Shown here: positions 36,471 to 44,756 of the stretch, in pieces
Layout of the letters: each line of letters opens with the position of its first letter
Position numbering within the stretch: the stretch's first letter is position 1
NCBI RefSeq assembly: GCF_009380135.2
Contig: NZ_WHUT02000003.1
Span: 345,679 to 409,678, forward strand
Origin: Fertoeibacter niger
GTDB lineage: Bacteria; Pseudomonadota; Alphaproteobacteria; Rhodobacterales; Rhodobacteraceae
Direction: 5' to 3'
DNA length: 64,000 nucleotides
Position numbers and translations under genes: made by a program
Notes under the pieces: generated by a model
What the model was told of the DNA's origin: nothing
Database searches by the model: none
The model's input: only the letters and a program-made list of their open reading frames with translations

Positions 36471-37468
36471 GCCGCATCCCCATAGTTGACCGTCTGGCGC
36501 TGGCCTGTGGCCGCCGCTTCGCGCACCGCAAGCGCCACGGCCAGCGAGGCCACCCCATCGTGCCCGCTGGCGGCGGGCTGGCCCTTGCCCGCAACAGCGG
36601 CGGCAAAGTCGGCAAGGCCCTGCACATAAAGGTTGTGGTCGGAAAACGGCACATCTTCGTGCCCCGCAGCCGTCACCAGCACCACTGTGCCCACCGGCTG
36701 CTGCGTCATGACCCCGCTGGCAAAGATCGACCCGGCGGTGCCATGCACCTCCAGCCCCGAACCGGCGAAAGGGTGGGTGAAACTTTCATGGCTCATCACC
36801 ATTGCGCCGAATGGCATGGCCCAGACCGACATGGCGCTGTCCTCGACCCCCTGCCCCAGCCCCGAGGCACACATCTGCGCCACCACATGCTGCGGGTCTT
36901 CGCCCAGCAGAAACCGCGCCACATCGGCGTCATGCACTGTGATGTCCGGGATAACGCCACCCCCCGCCCCCGGATCGGTGATGCGCCAGCCGCGCAGCGC
37001 GTCGGGCAGATGCACGGCATGGAAAATGCGCAGCGACAGCACCTTGCCGATCCGCCCGGCGGCGATCAGATCACGGATCGCCTGGTGGCTGCCCGCACAG
37101 CGCAGGTGGTGGTTGGTGGCGAATGTCACGCCCGCCGCCTCGGCAGCGCGCACCATGGCCCAAGCATCGGCCAGCGTCATCGCCAACGGCTTTTCGCACA
37201 GCACATGCTTGCCGCCGGCGATGGCCGCCATGGCCTGCACACAGTGCTTTTCGTTGGTCGAGGAAATGTAGACCGCATCCACGCCCGCATCGCCGACGAC
37301 CGTGGCGATGTCATTGGTGGCGCGGGGAATGCCGTTTGCCCGCGCAAAGCCCTGTGCCCGCGCCTCGGTCGTGCTGGCCACAACGGCAATCTCGTCACCC
37401 ACCGCGCGCATTGCGCCGATCATGTGGTTTTCGGCAATCGAGCTTGCCCCGATAAGACCCCAGCGCAT
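36467..37468 (-). CDS. Gfo/Idh/MocA family oxidoreductase
   Basis: 333 residues, first gene of the operon. N-terminal Rossmann fold (RWGLIGASSIAENHMIGAMR), the family motif HVLCEKPLAMTLADA with the catalytic-region Lys, and ITVHDADVARFLLGEDP near the C-terminal half. Family members oxidise or epimerise sugars, inositols and glycosides with NAD(P). With a glucose-type importer in the operon, a sugar or cyclitol dehydrogenase role is plausible. Confidence 0.88.
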   Translation of the reverse strand: MRWGLIGASSIAENHMIGAMRAVGDEIAVVASTTEARAQGFARANGIPRATNDIATVVGDAGVDAVYISSTNEKHCVQAMAAIAGGKHVLCEKPLAMTLADAWAMVRAAEAAGVTFATNHHLRCAGSHQAIRDLIAAGRIGKVLSLRIFHAVHLPDALRGWRITDPGAGGGVIPDITVHDADVARFLLGEDPQHVVAQMCASGLGQGVEDSAMSVWAMPFGAMVMSHESFTHPFAGSGLEVHGTAGSIFASGVMTQQPVGTVVLVTAAGHEDVPFSDHNLYVQGLADFAAAVAGKGQPAASGHDGVASLAVALAVREAAATGQRQTVNYGDAA

Positions 37469-37476
37469 GAATCACC

Positions 37477-37512
37477 CATATTGGAACGTTCCTAATTCAT
37501 ATTGGAACGTTC
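37477..37512. promoter_or_regulatory. Paired LacI-type operators
   Basis: CATATTGGAACGTTC occurs twice without mismatch (37477-37491 and 37498-37512), 21 bp apart, on the same face of the helix. Each holds an AACGTT centre; the first reads GGAACGTTCC, a perfect palindrome with the central CG typical of LacI-family sites. They overlap the promoter of the 14-gene operon whose last gene encodes a LacI repressor. Confidence 0.8.
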
Positions 37513-37525
37513 TCCATGTTGTCAA
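37496..37525 (-). promoter_or_regulatory. Sigma-70 promoter of the catabolic operon
   Basis: Minus strand TTGACA (37525-37520), 18-bp spacer, TATGAA (37501-37496). One operator fills the spacer and the other lies just downstream of the -10, a layout expected for tight repression. The start codon follows about 28 bp after the -10. Confidence 0.65.
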
Positions 37526-37629
37526 TCAGGCTTTCTGAGGCTTGGGAAAGTCACATTGCAGAATGCCGCTGCGGGCATGTGGCGGGCCCGCAGCGGCATG
37601 TCGTTTCTGTGGCTGGCGGAACAGGACGG

Positions 37630-38892
37630 CTAGGTGGCCCTTGCCAGCCGCCGCACAGAGATCCAGCTTGCCGCCGCCATGATGCCTGCCGTGGCAAGGC
37701 ACAAAGGCAAGCCGCCCACCTGATAGCTGACGCCTGACAGCAGCGTGCCAACCAGTCGCCCCGCCGCGTTGGACATGTAGTAAAAGCCCACGTCGCGCGT
37801 GACCCGTTCGGCACTGGTGAAGGCTAGGATCAGATAGGAATGCACCGCCGAATTGATGGCAAACACAAAGCCGAACAGCAGCAGCCCCGCGACGATCGAC
37901 AGGCTCAACCAATTGGCAGGCGCACCGGCGGTCCAGGCCAGCGCCGCCAGCGCAAAGGGGATCGGCACCAGCAGCCCGGCCCAGCGGATTGCCCCCGCCA
38001 CAATGGCCGCTTCCGGCTTGCCCTTTGCGTTCAGGATGCGGGGCGCCGCCGCCTGCACCGCCCCGTAAGCGATGATCCACAGCGCCAGAAACCCGCCGAT
38101 CAGAAAGAACGCCCAGCGCCGCCCCTCGGGCGTGCCATCCGACAGCACCATCTGGAAATAGATCGGCACGCCCACCACAAACCACACATCCCGTGCGCCG
38201 AACAGGAACATCCGCGCCAGCGACAAACGGGTGATGCGCGGATCGGCAGACCACCAGCCGGTGAACTTTGCCGCCTTGTCCTTGGTCGGCAGGCCGTCGG
38301 GCATGAACAGCGCCACCGCGACCAGTATCACCGTCAGCACCGCCGCCATGCCCCAGACCGCCGCATCGAACCCGGCCAGCGCCAGCAACGCCGCGCCCAG
38401 GAAAAAGCCCAAGCCCTTGACCGCGTTCTTTGATCCGGTCAGCGCCGCCACCCAGCGGAACAGCGTGCCATCGCCCGATGGCGCCAGCACCTTGACCGCC
38501 GATTTCGACGACATCTTGGCCAGATCCTTGGCCACGCCCGACGCGCCCTGCACCGCCATCACGAAAGCGACAGAGGCCAGAACCGACCAGCCCGGATCAA
38601 GCGCCGTCAGTGCAACCAGCGCGCCGATCTGCAACAGCAACCCCGCGTAAAGCGTTGATGTCAGACCGAAACGCGCGGCGATCCAGCCTGCGGCAAGGTT
38701 GGTTACAATCCCCGCCAGTTCATACAGCAGGAACAGCCAGGCCAGTTGGATGGGGGTAAACCCCAATCCGTTGAAATGCAACAGCACCAGCATGCGCAAT
38801 GCGCCGTCCGACAGCATGAAGGCCCAGTAGGCTGCGGTCACGGCGGCATAGGCGTGCAGGCCGTTCGGGGCGGGTTTGACGGTGCCGGTCAC
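37630..38892 (-). CDS. arsJ: Organoarsenical efflux MFS transporter ArsJ
   Basis: 420 residues, about 12 membrane segments. ArsJ exports 1-arseno-3-phosphoglycerate made by its partner GAPDH, giving arsenate resistance. The identification rests on the sequence type ([50 protein letters not shown]) and on the adjacent GAPDH. The GTG start at 38892 overlaps the GAPDH stop (GTGA). A longer upstream frame is unconserved. Confidence 0.92.
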   Translation of the reverse strand: MTGTVKPAPNGLHAYAAVTAAYWAFMLSDGALRMLVLLHFNGLGFTPIQLAWLFLLYELAGIVTNLAAGWIAARFGLTSTLYAGLLLQIGALVALTALDPGWSVLASVAFVMAVQGASGVAKDLAKMSSKSAVKVLAPSGDGTLFRWVAALTGSKNAVKGLGFFLGAALLALAGFDAAVWGMAAVLTVILVAVALFMPDGLPTKDKAAKFTGWWSADPRITRLSLARMFLFGARDVWFVVGVPIYFQMVLSDGTPEGRRWAFFLIGGFLALWIIAYGAVQAAAPRILNAKGKPEAAIVAGAIRWAGLLVPIPFALAALAWTAGAPANWLSLSIVAGLLLFGFVFAINSAVHSYLILAFTSAERVTRDVGFYYMSNAAGRLVGTLLSGVSYQVGGLPLCLATAGIMAAASWISVRRLARAT

Positions 38893-39902
38893 ATCCGGCC
38901 CGCCACCATGCGGGCGATGTCGGCCAGACGGCAGGCATAGCCCCATTCATTGTCATACCAGGCGAAAATCTTTACCTGCGTGCCGTTCACCACCATGGTG
39001 CTGGCCGCGTCGATGATGCTGGAGCGCGGATCATTGGTGTAGTCCGACGACACCAACTCGCGCGTCTCGTAGCCCAGAATGCCCTTCAGCGGCCCCTCGG
39101 CGGCGGCAGCGGCGAACAGGGCGTTCACCTCGGCGACCGTGGTTGCACGCTCCACCTCGAAGACGCAATCGGTAAGCGACGCGTTCAGCAGCGGCACCCG
39201 CACGGCATGGCCGTTCAACCGGCCTTTCAGCTCGGGGTAGATCAGCGTGATGGCGGTCGCCGATCCGGTGGTGGTGGGGATCAGGTTCAGCAGCGCCGAC
39301 CGCGCGCGGCGCATATCCTTGGCCGGACGGTCCACGATGGTCTGGGTGTTGGTGACATCATGGATTGTCGTTATGGAACCGTGGCGGATGCCCATGCCTT
39401 CATGGATCACCTTCACCACCGGGGCCAGGCAGTTGGTGGTGCAGCTGGCCGCCGTGATGGTGTGGTGCTGCGCAGGGTCATAGAGGTGATGGTTCACGCC
39501 ATAGACAAGGTTCAGCGCGCCGCCATCCTTGACCGGGGCGGATACCACCACCTTTTTCACCCCTGCGGCGAAATAGGGTGCGATCTTGGCTTCCGTCTTG
39601 AACACGCCGGTCGCGTCGATCACAAGATCCACCCCAAGGGCCGCCAGCGGCAGATCCTCGATGCGCTTTGCCTGGGTCAGCGCGATGCGCTGACCCGCCA
39701 GTGTCAGGCTGTCCTCGTCGTGCGAAATCGCACGCGGCCAGCGGCCGTGGACCGAGTCGAACTCCATCAGCAGGGCGTGCTGGCCAGGCGTGCCGACAGG
39801 ATCGTTGATCAGCACGATCTCGCCCCCCGCCCCGGTGTCGATCAGGTCGCGGAGCGCGAGTTTGCCAATGCGGCCAAGGCCGTTGAGGGCGATACGTGTC
39901 AT
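38889..39902 (-). CDS. ArsJ-associated glyceraldehyde-3-phosphate dehydrogenase
   Basis: 337 residues. NAD-binding [18 protein letters not shown], catalytic Cys in [20 protein letters not shown], and C-terminal [19 protein letters not shown]. In ars operons this enzyme uses arsenate in place of phosphate, forming 1-arseno-3-phosphoglycerate for ArsJ to export. AAGGA precedes the ATG. It is not the housekeeping gap gene by context. Confidence 0.92.
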   Translation of the reverse strand: MTRIALNGLGRIGKLALRDLIDTGAGGEIVLINDPVGTPGQHALLMEFDSVHGRWPRAISHDEDSLTLAGQRIALTQAKRIEDLPLAALGVDLVIDATGVFKTEAKIAPYFAAGVKKVVVSAPVKDGGALNLVYGVNHHLYDPAQHHTITAASCTTNCLAPVVKVIHEGMGIRHGSITTIHDVTNTQTIVDRPAKDMRRARSALLNLIPTTTGSATAITLIYPELKGRLNGHAVRVPLLNASLTDCVFEVERATTVAEVNALFAAAAAEGPLKGILGYETRELVSSDYTNDPRSSIIDAASTMVVNGTQVKIFAWYDNEWGYACRLADIARMVAGRM

Positions 39903-39941
39903 GCAGAGTTCCTTTCGAGAATTCAGGTTCTGGTCGGGAAC

Positions 39942-40799
39942 TCAGGTTTTGGCCTTGTCGCCCAGTTGGTCAACCCGCGTTTGCAGGGCCACGCGGTTCA
40001 ACGTCTCGAACGGCAGGGCGGCAAAGGCGGAGATGCGGCGGCGCAGATCGGCATAGGCCTGCGCAAAGGCCAGTCCCTTTTCGGCATCGGTGCCCGTGAC
40101 CTTTACCGGGTCGGGCAGGCCCCAGTGCCCGGTGATCGGCTGGCCCGGCCAGGGCGGGCATTCCTCGTTCGCGGCGGTGTCGCAGACGGTGAACACGAAA
40201 TCCATCACCGGCATGCCGGGGGCCTGAAATTCGGAGATGTGCTTTGACCGCATGCCAGACACATCATGGCCATTGCGAACCAGCACCTCCAGCGCGAAGG
40301 GGTTCAACTCGGTGCCCGGGCGGGTGCCGGCCGAAAAGGCCTGAAACTTGCCCTTGCCGATGTCGCGCAGCAGCGCCTCGGCAAAGATCGAACGGGCGGA
40401 ATTGCCCGAGCAGATGAACAGAACATCGAAGTCGGTGTCATTCAGGGCGGGCATGGCGGAATTGTCCTTTTGGTCAGTCGTTGGGCTGTGGGTCAGTGGC
40501 GCTGTCAGTTCGGGGCGGCTGCGGCCTGCGTTGTGGACAAAGTATGCAGCCAGAGAACCCGCCACCGGCAGATTCACGCAGTAAAGTATGGCCCGCCCGT
40601 CCCGGCATGACCGGATCAGGCCCGCCCCCTCCAGCAGCGCCAGATTGCTGGACAACGTGTTGGGGCGCATGTGCAGGGCCTCGGCGATCTCGCCCGCCCG
40701 CACACCATGCGGGGCATGGCGCATCAGCAGGCGGAACACGGCAAGCCTGCCGTGATGCCCCAAAGCCGAAAAGGCGCGGATTGCTTCATTCATTTCCAT
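39942..40799 (-). CDS. ArsR-ArsC fusion: HTH regulator plus thioredoxin-type arsenate reductase
   Basis: 285 residues. N-terminal ArsR winged helix (about 1-95: ALGHHGRLAVFRLL, MRPNTLSSNLALLEGAGLIR), a linker of about 25 residues, then a low-molecular-weight phosphatase-like ArsC (about 120-285) with P-loop CSGNSARS and DFVFTVCDTAANEECP. The HTH domain lacks the usual ELCVCDL arsenite site. Start at 40799 is preferred because an operator-like repeat ends at its ATG. An ATG at 40847 with AGGA is the alternative and would add 16 residues. Confidence 0.88.
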   Translation of the reverse strand: MEMNEAIRAFSALGHHGRLAVFRLLMRHAPHGVRAGEIAEALHMRPNTLSSNLALLEGAGLIRSCRDGRAILYCVNLPVAGSLAAYFVHNAGRSRPELTAPLTHSPTTDQKDNSAMPALNDTDFDVLFICSGNSARSIFAEALLRDIGKGKFQAFSAGTRPGTELNPFALEVLVRNGHDVSGMRSKHISEFQAPGMPVMDFVFTVCDTAANEECPPWPGQPITGHWGLPDPVKVTGTDAEKGLAFAQAYADLRRRISAFAALPFETLNRVALQTRVDQLGDKAKT

Positions 40800-40893
40800 G
40801 ATTCTCGAATAATAGAAATGATCGAGTCGCACCAGTGAATATTTCATGACAGTCCTGTGACTTGCCGCCCTATTTCGACGATCCTGGAATAAC
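40800..40893. promoter_or_regulatory. Two related elements in the divergent ars control region
   Basis: GATTCTCGAATAAT (40800-40813, touching the ArsR-ArsC start) and GATCCTGGAATAAC (40880-40893, about 40 bp before the divergent arsR) match at 11 of 14 positions in the same orientation. They are candidate ArsR binding sites for the two opposed promoters. Confidence 0.5.
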
Positions 40894-40931
40894 GGATTGA
40901 CCCTTTGGCCAAAGCATTCCAGTGTATTTCC

Positions 40932-41258
40932 ATGAAAATCGAAACAGCCGCCAGACAGCTTGATTCGCTGGGCAATCCCACCCGGTTGCAGATCTTTCGC
41001 CTGCTGGTGCGGGCGGGCGAGGCTGGCATGCCGGTCGGCGCGTTGCAGGCGCGGATGGGCATGGCGGGCTCGACCCTGTCGCATCACCTCAAGCGGTTGA
41101 TAGAGGCCGGTCTGGTCACACAGGAACGCGCGGCAACCACGCTGGTCTGTCGCGCGTCCTATTCCGAAATGTGGACGCTGATCGGCTTCTTGCAGGACGA
41201 ATGCTGCGCGGATGAGGGCTGCGCATCACCGGCGCCGGATGCCGGGGCAAAGGTCTGA
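40932..41258 (+). CDS. ArsR-family metalloregulator with C-terminal Cys cluster
   Basis: 108 residues. Winged helix: LDSLGNPTRLQIFRLLV (about 10-26), recognition region MAGSTLSHHLKRLIEAGLV. C91, C92 and C97 form a CC-x4-C cluster at the C-terminus, as in ArsR proteins that bind As(III) with three C-terminal thiols. It is divergent from the ArsR-ArsC fusion and heads an operon with a small ORF and an MFS pump. No clear Shine-Dalgarno is seen. Confidence 0.87.
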   Translation: MKIETAARQLDSLGNPTRLQIFRLLVRAGEAGMPVGALQARMGMAGSTLSHHLKRLIEAGLVTQERAATTLVCRASYSEMWTLIGFLQDECCADEGCASPAPDAGAKV

Positions 41259-41269
41259 CGCGGCACGCC

Positions 41270-41380
41270 ATGACATTTCTGACAGGACAAAAGGACGGGC
41301 CTATGCCTTTGTTTCAGCGGATGATGACCTCAGCCGGGCCGACAGGCTTTGTGGCGGGCCTTTTCGGACGGGCGCGATGA
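41270..41380 (+). CDS. Candidate 36-codon small ORF between arsR and the MFS gene
   Basis: ATG at 41270 (11 bp past arsR) or, more likely translated, ATG at 41303 with AAGGA 7-11 bases upstream, giving 36 or 25 residues. The stop overlaps the MFS start as ATGA. The peptide includes MPLFQRMMTSAGPTGFVAGL and is mildly hydrophobic. It may be a leader peptide coupling translation to the pump, or a gene remnant. No homolog is recognised. Confidence 0.4.
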   Translation: MTFLTGQKDGPMPLFQRMMTSAGPTGFVAGLFGRAR

Positions 41381-42549
41381 TCGGCACAGCACCTGGCGGG
41401 CAGGGATTGGTCGCTGTGCTGGGCATCGTGCAGATCTTTGCCTGGGGATCGACCTATTATCTGCTGGCGGTTCTGGCCGACCCGATCGTGCAGGATACCG
41501 GCTGGTCCCGCCTGATGGTCATGGGGGGCTTTTCGCTGGGGCTGCTGGCGGCGGGCCTTGCGGCGATGCGCATCGGGCGGCTGATCCAGCAATATGGCGG
41601 GCGGCCGGTGATGGCGGGGGCCATGCTGCTGCTGGCCATCGGGCTGGCGGTGCTGGGGCTGTCGCCCGGCCTTGCGGGCTACATGCTGGGCTGGGTTCTG
41701 CTGGGTCTGGGCATGGGGGCGGGCCTTTATGACGCGGCCTTTTCCACGCTGGGGCGCATTCATGGCAGCCACGCCCGCAAGGCGATCACGCAGCTGACGC
41801 TGTGGGGCGGCTTTGCCAGCACCGTCTGCTGGCCGATCTCGGCGCTGCTGGTGGAAAGTCTGGGCTGGCGCGGCACCTGTCTGGCCTATGCCGCGCTGCA
41901 TCTGCTGGTCACGCTGCCGCTGTGCGTCTACGGCATTCCACGTCAGGCCAGCGCGCTGTCCGTCAACCGCCCTGTGGCAGCCAAGCGCGCGCCACAGGAT
42001 GCCCGGTTCTGGATTCTGGCACTGGGTCTGACCGCGTTCAGCATCCTGTCCACCATCGTCTCGGTGCATCTGCTTTCACTTTTGCAGGCGCAGGGCCTGA
42101 CCATCGCCGCTGCCGTGGCGGTGGGTGCGGTCATCGGGCCGTCACAGGTCGGCGCGCGCGTCGTGGAAATGCTGTTGGGCGGGCGGCATCACGCGGTCTG
42201 GACAATGCTGGCCGCCACGGTGCTGACCGGACTTGGCATCGCGGGGCTTAACACGGCGCTGCCACCCGCGCTTTTGCTGGCTGTCTATGGGGCTGGCAAT
42301 GGCATCTGGTCAATCGCGCGCGGGGCGGTGCCGCTGGCGCTGTTCGGCCCCGATACCTATGCGATCATCATGGGCCGTCTGGCTACGCCCGCCCTGCTGG
42401 CCGGGGCGGTGGCACCTTTGCTGGGGGCGGCGATGATCGACGGGCTGGGCGCGGGCCAGACCATGCAGGTTCTGGCGGTGCTGGCGCTTGTGCCGGTGGG
42501 CGCGGCGCTGATGCTGCTGCGCGGTCTCTCCCGTTCCGCGACCACATGA
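41377..42549 (+). CDS. MFS transporter, probable arsenical efflux pump
   Basis: 390 residues, about 12 membrane segments with the first near residue 15 (VLGIVQIFAWGSTYYLLAVLA). Placement behind a Cys-cluster ArsR suggests export of trivalent or organic arsenicals, as for the MFS protein ArsK. This is context inference, since MFS sequence alone does not give the substrate. The ATG at 41377 overlaps the preceding small ORF by ATGA. Confidence 0.8.
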   Translation: MIGTAPGGQGLVAVLGIVQIFAWGSTYYLLAVLADPIVQDTGWSRLMVMGGFSLGLLAAGLAAMRIGRLIQQYGGRPVMAGAMLLLAIGLAVLGLSPGLAGYMLGWVLLGLGMGAGLYDAAFSTLGRIHGSHARKAITQLTLWGGFASTVCWPISALLVESLGWRGTCLAYAALHLLVTLPLCVYGIPRQASALSVNRPVAAKRAPQDARFWILALGLTAFSILSTIVSVHLLSLLQAQGLTIAAAVAVGAVIGPSQVGARVVEMLLGGRHHAVWTMLAATVLTGLGIAGLNTALPPALLLAVYGAGNGIWSIARGAVPLALFGPDTYAIIMGRLATPALLAGAVAPLLGAAMIDGLGAGQTMQVLAVLALVPVGAALMLLRGLSRSATT

Positions 42550-42561
42550 CAGGCTCGCCGC

Positions 42562-43470
42562 CTACTCCGGCAGCCTGAAATCGCCCAACACCGGATAGTG
42601 ATCAGAGGGCCAGACGCCGCGAAACCTGCTGCGCACAACCACGGGCGCGCCGACAGGCAACAAACCGGCGCTGGCCGCGATATGGTCGATGGCTCCGAAC
42701 AGGTTGATCCCGCGGTTGAAATGATAGGTGGCCCCCCGCACCGGCGCGAATTGCAGCCCGGCGCCCGCCAGAATATCCGCCGTCCGCGAGCCGGCCAGCG
42801 CGTTCAGATCACCCAGCAGGAACACAGGCCCGCCTGCCGCCAATGACGCGATCCGTTCCGCCACCAGTGCGGCGGATCGCTGGCGGTTCGAGCGGCTTTT
42901 GTATTCGAAATGCACGTTGAATACATGAAAGGCCGGGCCACCCTGCGCCGGTGCGAACTGCGCCCACGAGGCAAAGGCCGGGTATGACCCGTCGAAGGTG
43001 CGCGAATAGATCACGTCCGGCGTATCCGAAAAAAAGAACCAGCCCTGATCCAGCAGCCGCAGCGCGTCATGGCGGTAGAATATCGGCTGGGTCGGCGGGA
43101 ATGTGCGCCAGTCGCCCGAGGCCGCCGCTGCATAGCCGGGGTTCTGGTCCAGCAGGAAGTCGCGGGCCAGGTTCACCGACCCGTCATCACCCCCGGCAAA
43201 ACTCTCCATCTCCTGAAAAGCCACCGCATCGGCATCCAGTGCCTTGAACGCATCGTCCAGCGCGCCCTTGCGGCCTTCCCAATCGGCCAGCGACCATGCG
43301 CCTGTCGGCTTGCGCAGCAGGATGTAATGCACGTTCTGCGTGGCCAGCCGCAGCGTGCCGGGCGGCTTTTCCGGCACCGGGCCGCGCCCGGAATTGGCCA
43401 CATGCGCGGCACAGGCCAGCAAAAGCAGCGACAGGCAGGCCAGAGCGGCATATCTGAACAGGTGTTTCAT
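42562..43470 (-). CDS. Endonuclease/exonuclease/phosphatase-fold lipoprotein
   Basis: 302 residues. A signal peptide ends in a lipobox-like LLLLAC (about residues 14-19). The EEP fold shows LATQNVHYILL, FQEMESF (metal-binding Glu), FHVFNVHFEY, FLLGDLNALAG and WPSDHYPVLGDF (Asp-His pair). It likely acts in the periplasm or at the outer membrane on a phosphodiester or phosphomonoester. Substrate unknown. Start at 43470 chosen for the signal peptide. Confidence 0.8.
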   Translation of the reverse strand: MKHLFRYAALACLSLLLLACAAHVANSGRGPVPEKPPGTLRLATQNVHYILLRKPTGAWSLADWEGRKGALDDAFKALDADAVAFQEMESFAGGDDGSVNLARDFLLDQNPGYAAAASGDWRTFPPTQPIFYRHDALRLLDQGWFFFSDTPDVIYSRTFDGSYPAFASWAQFAPAQGGPAFHVFNVHFEYKSRSNRQRSAALVAERIASLAAGGPVFLLGDLNALAGSRTADILAGAGLQFAPVRGATYHFNRGINLFGAIDHIAASAGLLPVGAPVVVRSRFRGVWPSDHYPVLGDFRLPE

Positions 43471-43539
43471 GGCGGCAAAGATAGCGCGTCCACGCCAGCA
43501 ATTCACCGCCTGAAATCGCCCCGATCCGAACCGCAGGCA

Positions 43540-44001
43540 TTATTCCGTGGCCGCAAAGCCCTGCGGCACGCGGCGGCTGACCTCGGGCGGCAAGCCCGCA
43601 TCGCGCAGCAGGTCGGCGGCCATTGCATCGGCATCCGGTCCGGCCCCGGCCAGCACCTGCCAGATGTCGCGCACCGCAGGCATCATGCGGGGCTCGGCCA
43701 CCGCCAGCGCCGTGTGCAGCCAGACGGCAAGGCCATCGCTGCTGTCATAGGCGCGCTGTCTGCGCAGGGCGGCGATGCGCGTTTCGGTGGTGGTGATGAA
43801 CCGCGCGGCATCGGCCGGTTTCCAGACGGCAAGCGTGCACAGATCCTGCCCCTTGGCCAGATGATGCCCGGCCCAGAACCATGCGGCGGCGGCATGTCCG
43901 TCACGGATATGCGGCTTTGCACTGTCCAGCCGGTCGGCCATGGCCCGCGCCGCGTCAATCCGCGCGGTGATCGCCTTTTCCTGCTGCCAGTTGCTGAACA
44001 T
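43540..44001 (-). CDS. Hypothetical protein
   Basis: 153 residues, not recognised. It is helical and Ala-rich, with Trp residues spaced along the first two thirds (FSNWQQEKAI, AAWFWAGHHLAKGQ, AVWKPADAARF, LAVWLHTALAVAEP). No signal peptide or membrane segment. The ATG at 44001 follows GGAGG. The frame has normal high-GC third-position use, so it is probably real. Confidence 0.6.
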   Translation of the reverse strand: MFSNWQQEKAITARIDAARAMADRLDSAKPHIRDGHAAAAWFWAGHHLAKGQDLCTLAVWKPADAARFITTTETRIAALRRQRAYDSSDGLAVWLHTALAVAEPRMMPAVRDIWQVLAGAGPDADAMAADLLRDAGLPPEVSRRVPQGFAATE

Positions 44002-44101
44002 CGCATCCTCCTGCACGCCTTATGGCGGCATCCGGGCCCAAGGGAAACTGGCCATCGCGCGGCAAAGGTCTGCACGACTCCGTGATTGCCTGTAACGCTG
44101 C

Positions 44102-44130
44102 GAAACTTTGCCCCTTTGCCGACCCGTTCC
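44102..44130 (+). promoter_or_regulatory. ECF-type promoter candidate for the fasciclin gene
   Basis: GAAACTT (44102-44108), 16 bp, CGTTCC (44125-44130), about 50 bp before the ATG; the same pair as before the genes at 2491, 4762 and 12248. Confidence 0.4.
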
Positions 44131-44179
44131 TGACGCACAAGGCCGGAATGGGTCCGGCCAGAAACCGCAGGACTGCACC

Positions 44180-44716
44180 ATGAAAATCACCACGCTTGCC
44201 CTCGCCCTTTCCGCTTTTGCCCTGCCCGTTCTGGCAGCCAACCCCGAAGTCGGCGGCGCGCCGATGTTCGAAGACAAGAACATCGTGGAAAACGCGGTGA
44301 ATTCCAAAGACCACACCACGCTGGTCGCCGCCGTGCAGGCCGCCGGTCTGGTCGATGCGCTGATGGGTGCGGGGCCCTTCACCGTCTTTGCCCCGGTCAA
44401 CGATGCCTTTGCGGCCCTGCCCGCCGGCACGGTGGATACGCTGCTGATGCCGGAAAACAAGGCGATGCTGACCAAGGTGCTGACCGCACATGTTGTGGCG
44501 GGCGACTTCAAGATTGCCGATCTGCGCGCGATGGTAGGCTCGGATGGCTACGCCAACCTGCAAACACTGTCGGGCGATGCGCTGTCGGTGAAGTTCAGCG
44601 GCAACATGATGCGCATCTACTCGGAGTCGCGCAACATCGGCAACATCACCATCGCCGATGTCGATCAGTCGAACGGCGTGATCCACGTGATCGACACCGT
44701 CATGGTGCCGAAATAA
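44180..44716 (+). CDS. Secreted fasciclin-domain protein
   Basis: 178 residues. A signal peptide to about residue 20 (PVLAAN) and one FAS1 domain: NIVENAVNSKDHTTLVAAVQ, GPFTVFAPVNDAFAALPAG, LTAHVVAGDF and the C-terminal NGVIHVIDTVMVPK. FAS1 proteins mediate adhesion or sit near redox and stress functions in bacteria. Single gene followed by a terminator. Confidence 0.93.
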   Translation: MKITTLALALSAFALPVLAANPEVGGAPMFEDKNIVENAVNSKDHTTLVAAVQAAGLVDALMGAGPFTVFAPVNDAFAALPAGTVDTLLMPENKAMLTKVLTAHVVAGDFKIADLRAMVGSDGYANLQTLSGDALSVKFSGNMMRIYSESRNIGNITIADVDQSNGVIHVIDTVMVPK

Positions 44717-44726
44717 TCGGAGGGGC

Positions 44727-44752
44727 GGGGGGCCAGCGCCCCCTGCCCTTTT
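44727..44752 (+). terminator. Probable terminator of the fasciclin gene
   Basis: GGGGGC / GCCCCC with a CAGC loop, then TTTT after five bases, 10-35 bp past the stop and just before the convergent transglutaminase-like gene ends. Confidence 0.55.
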
Positions 44753-44756
44753 CCTG

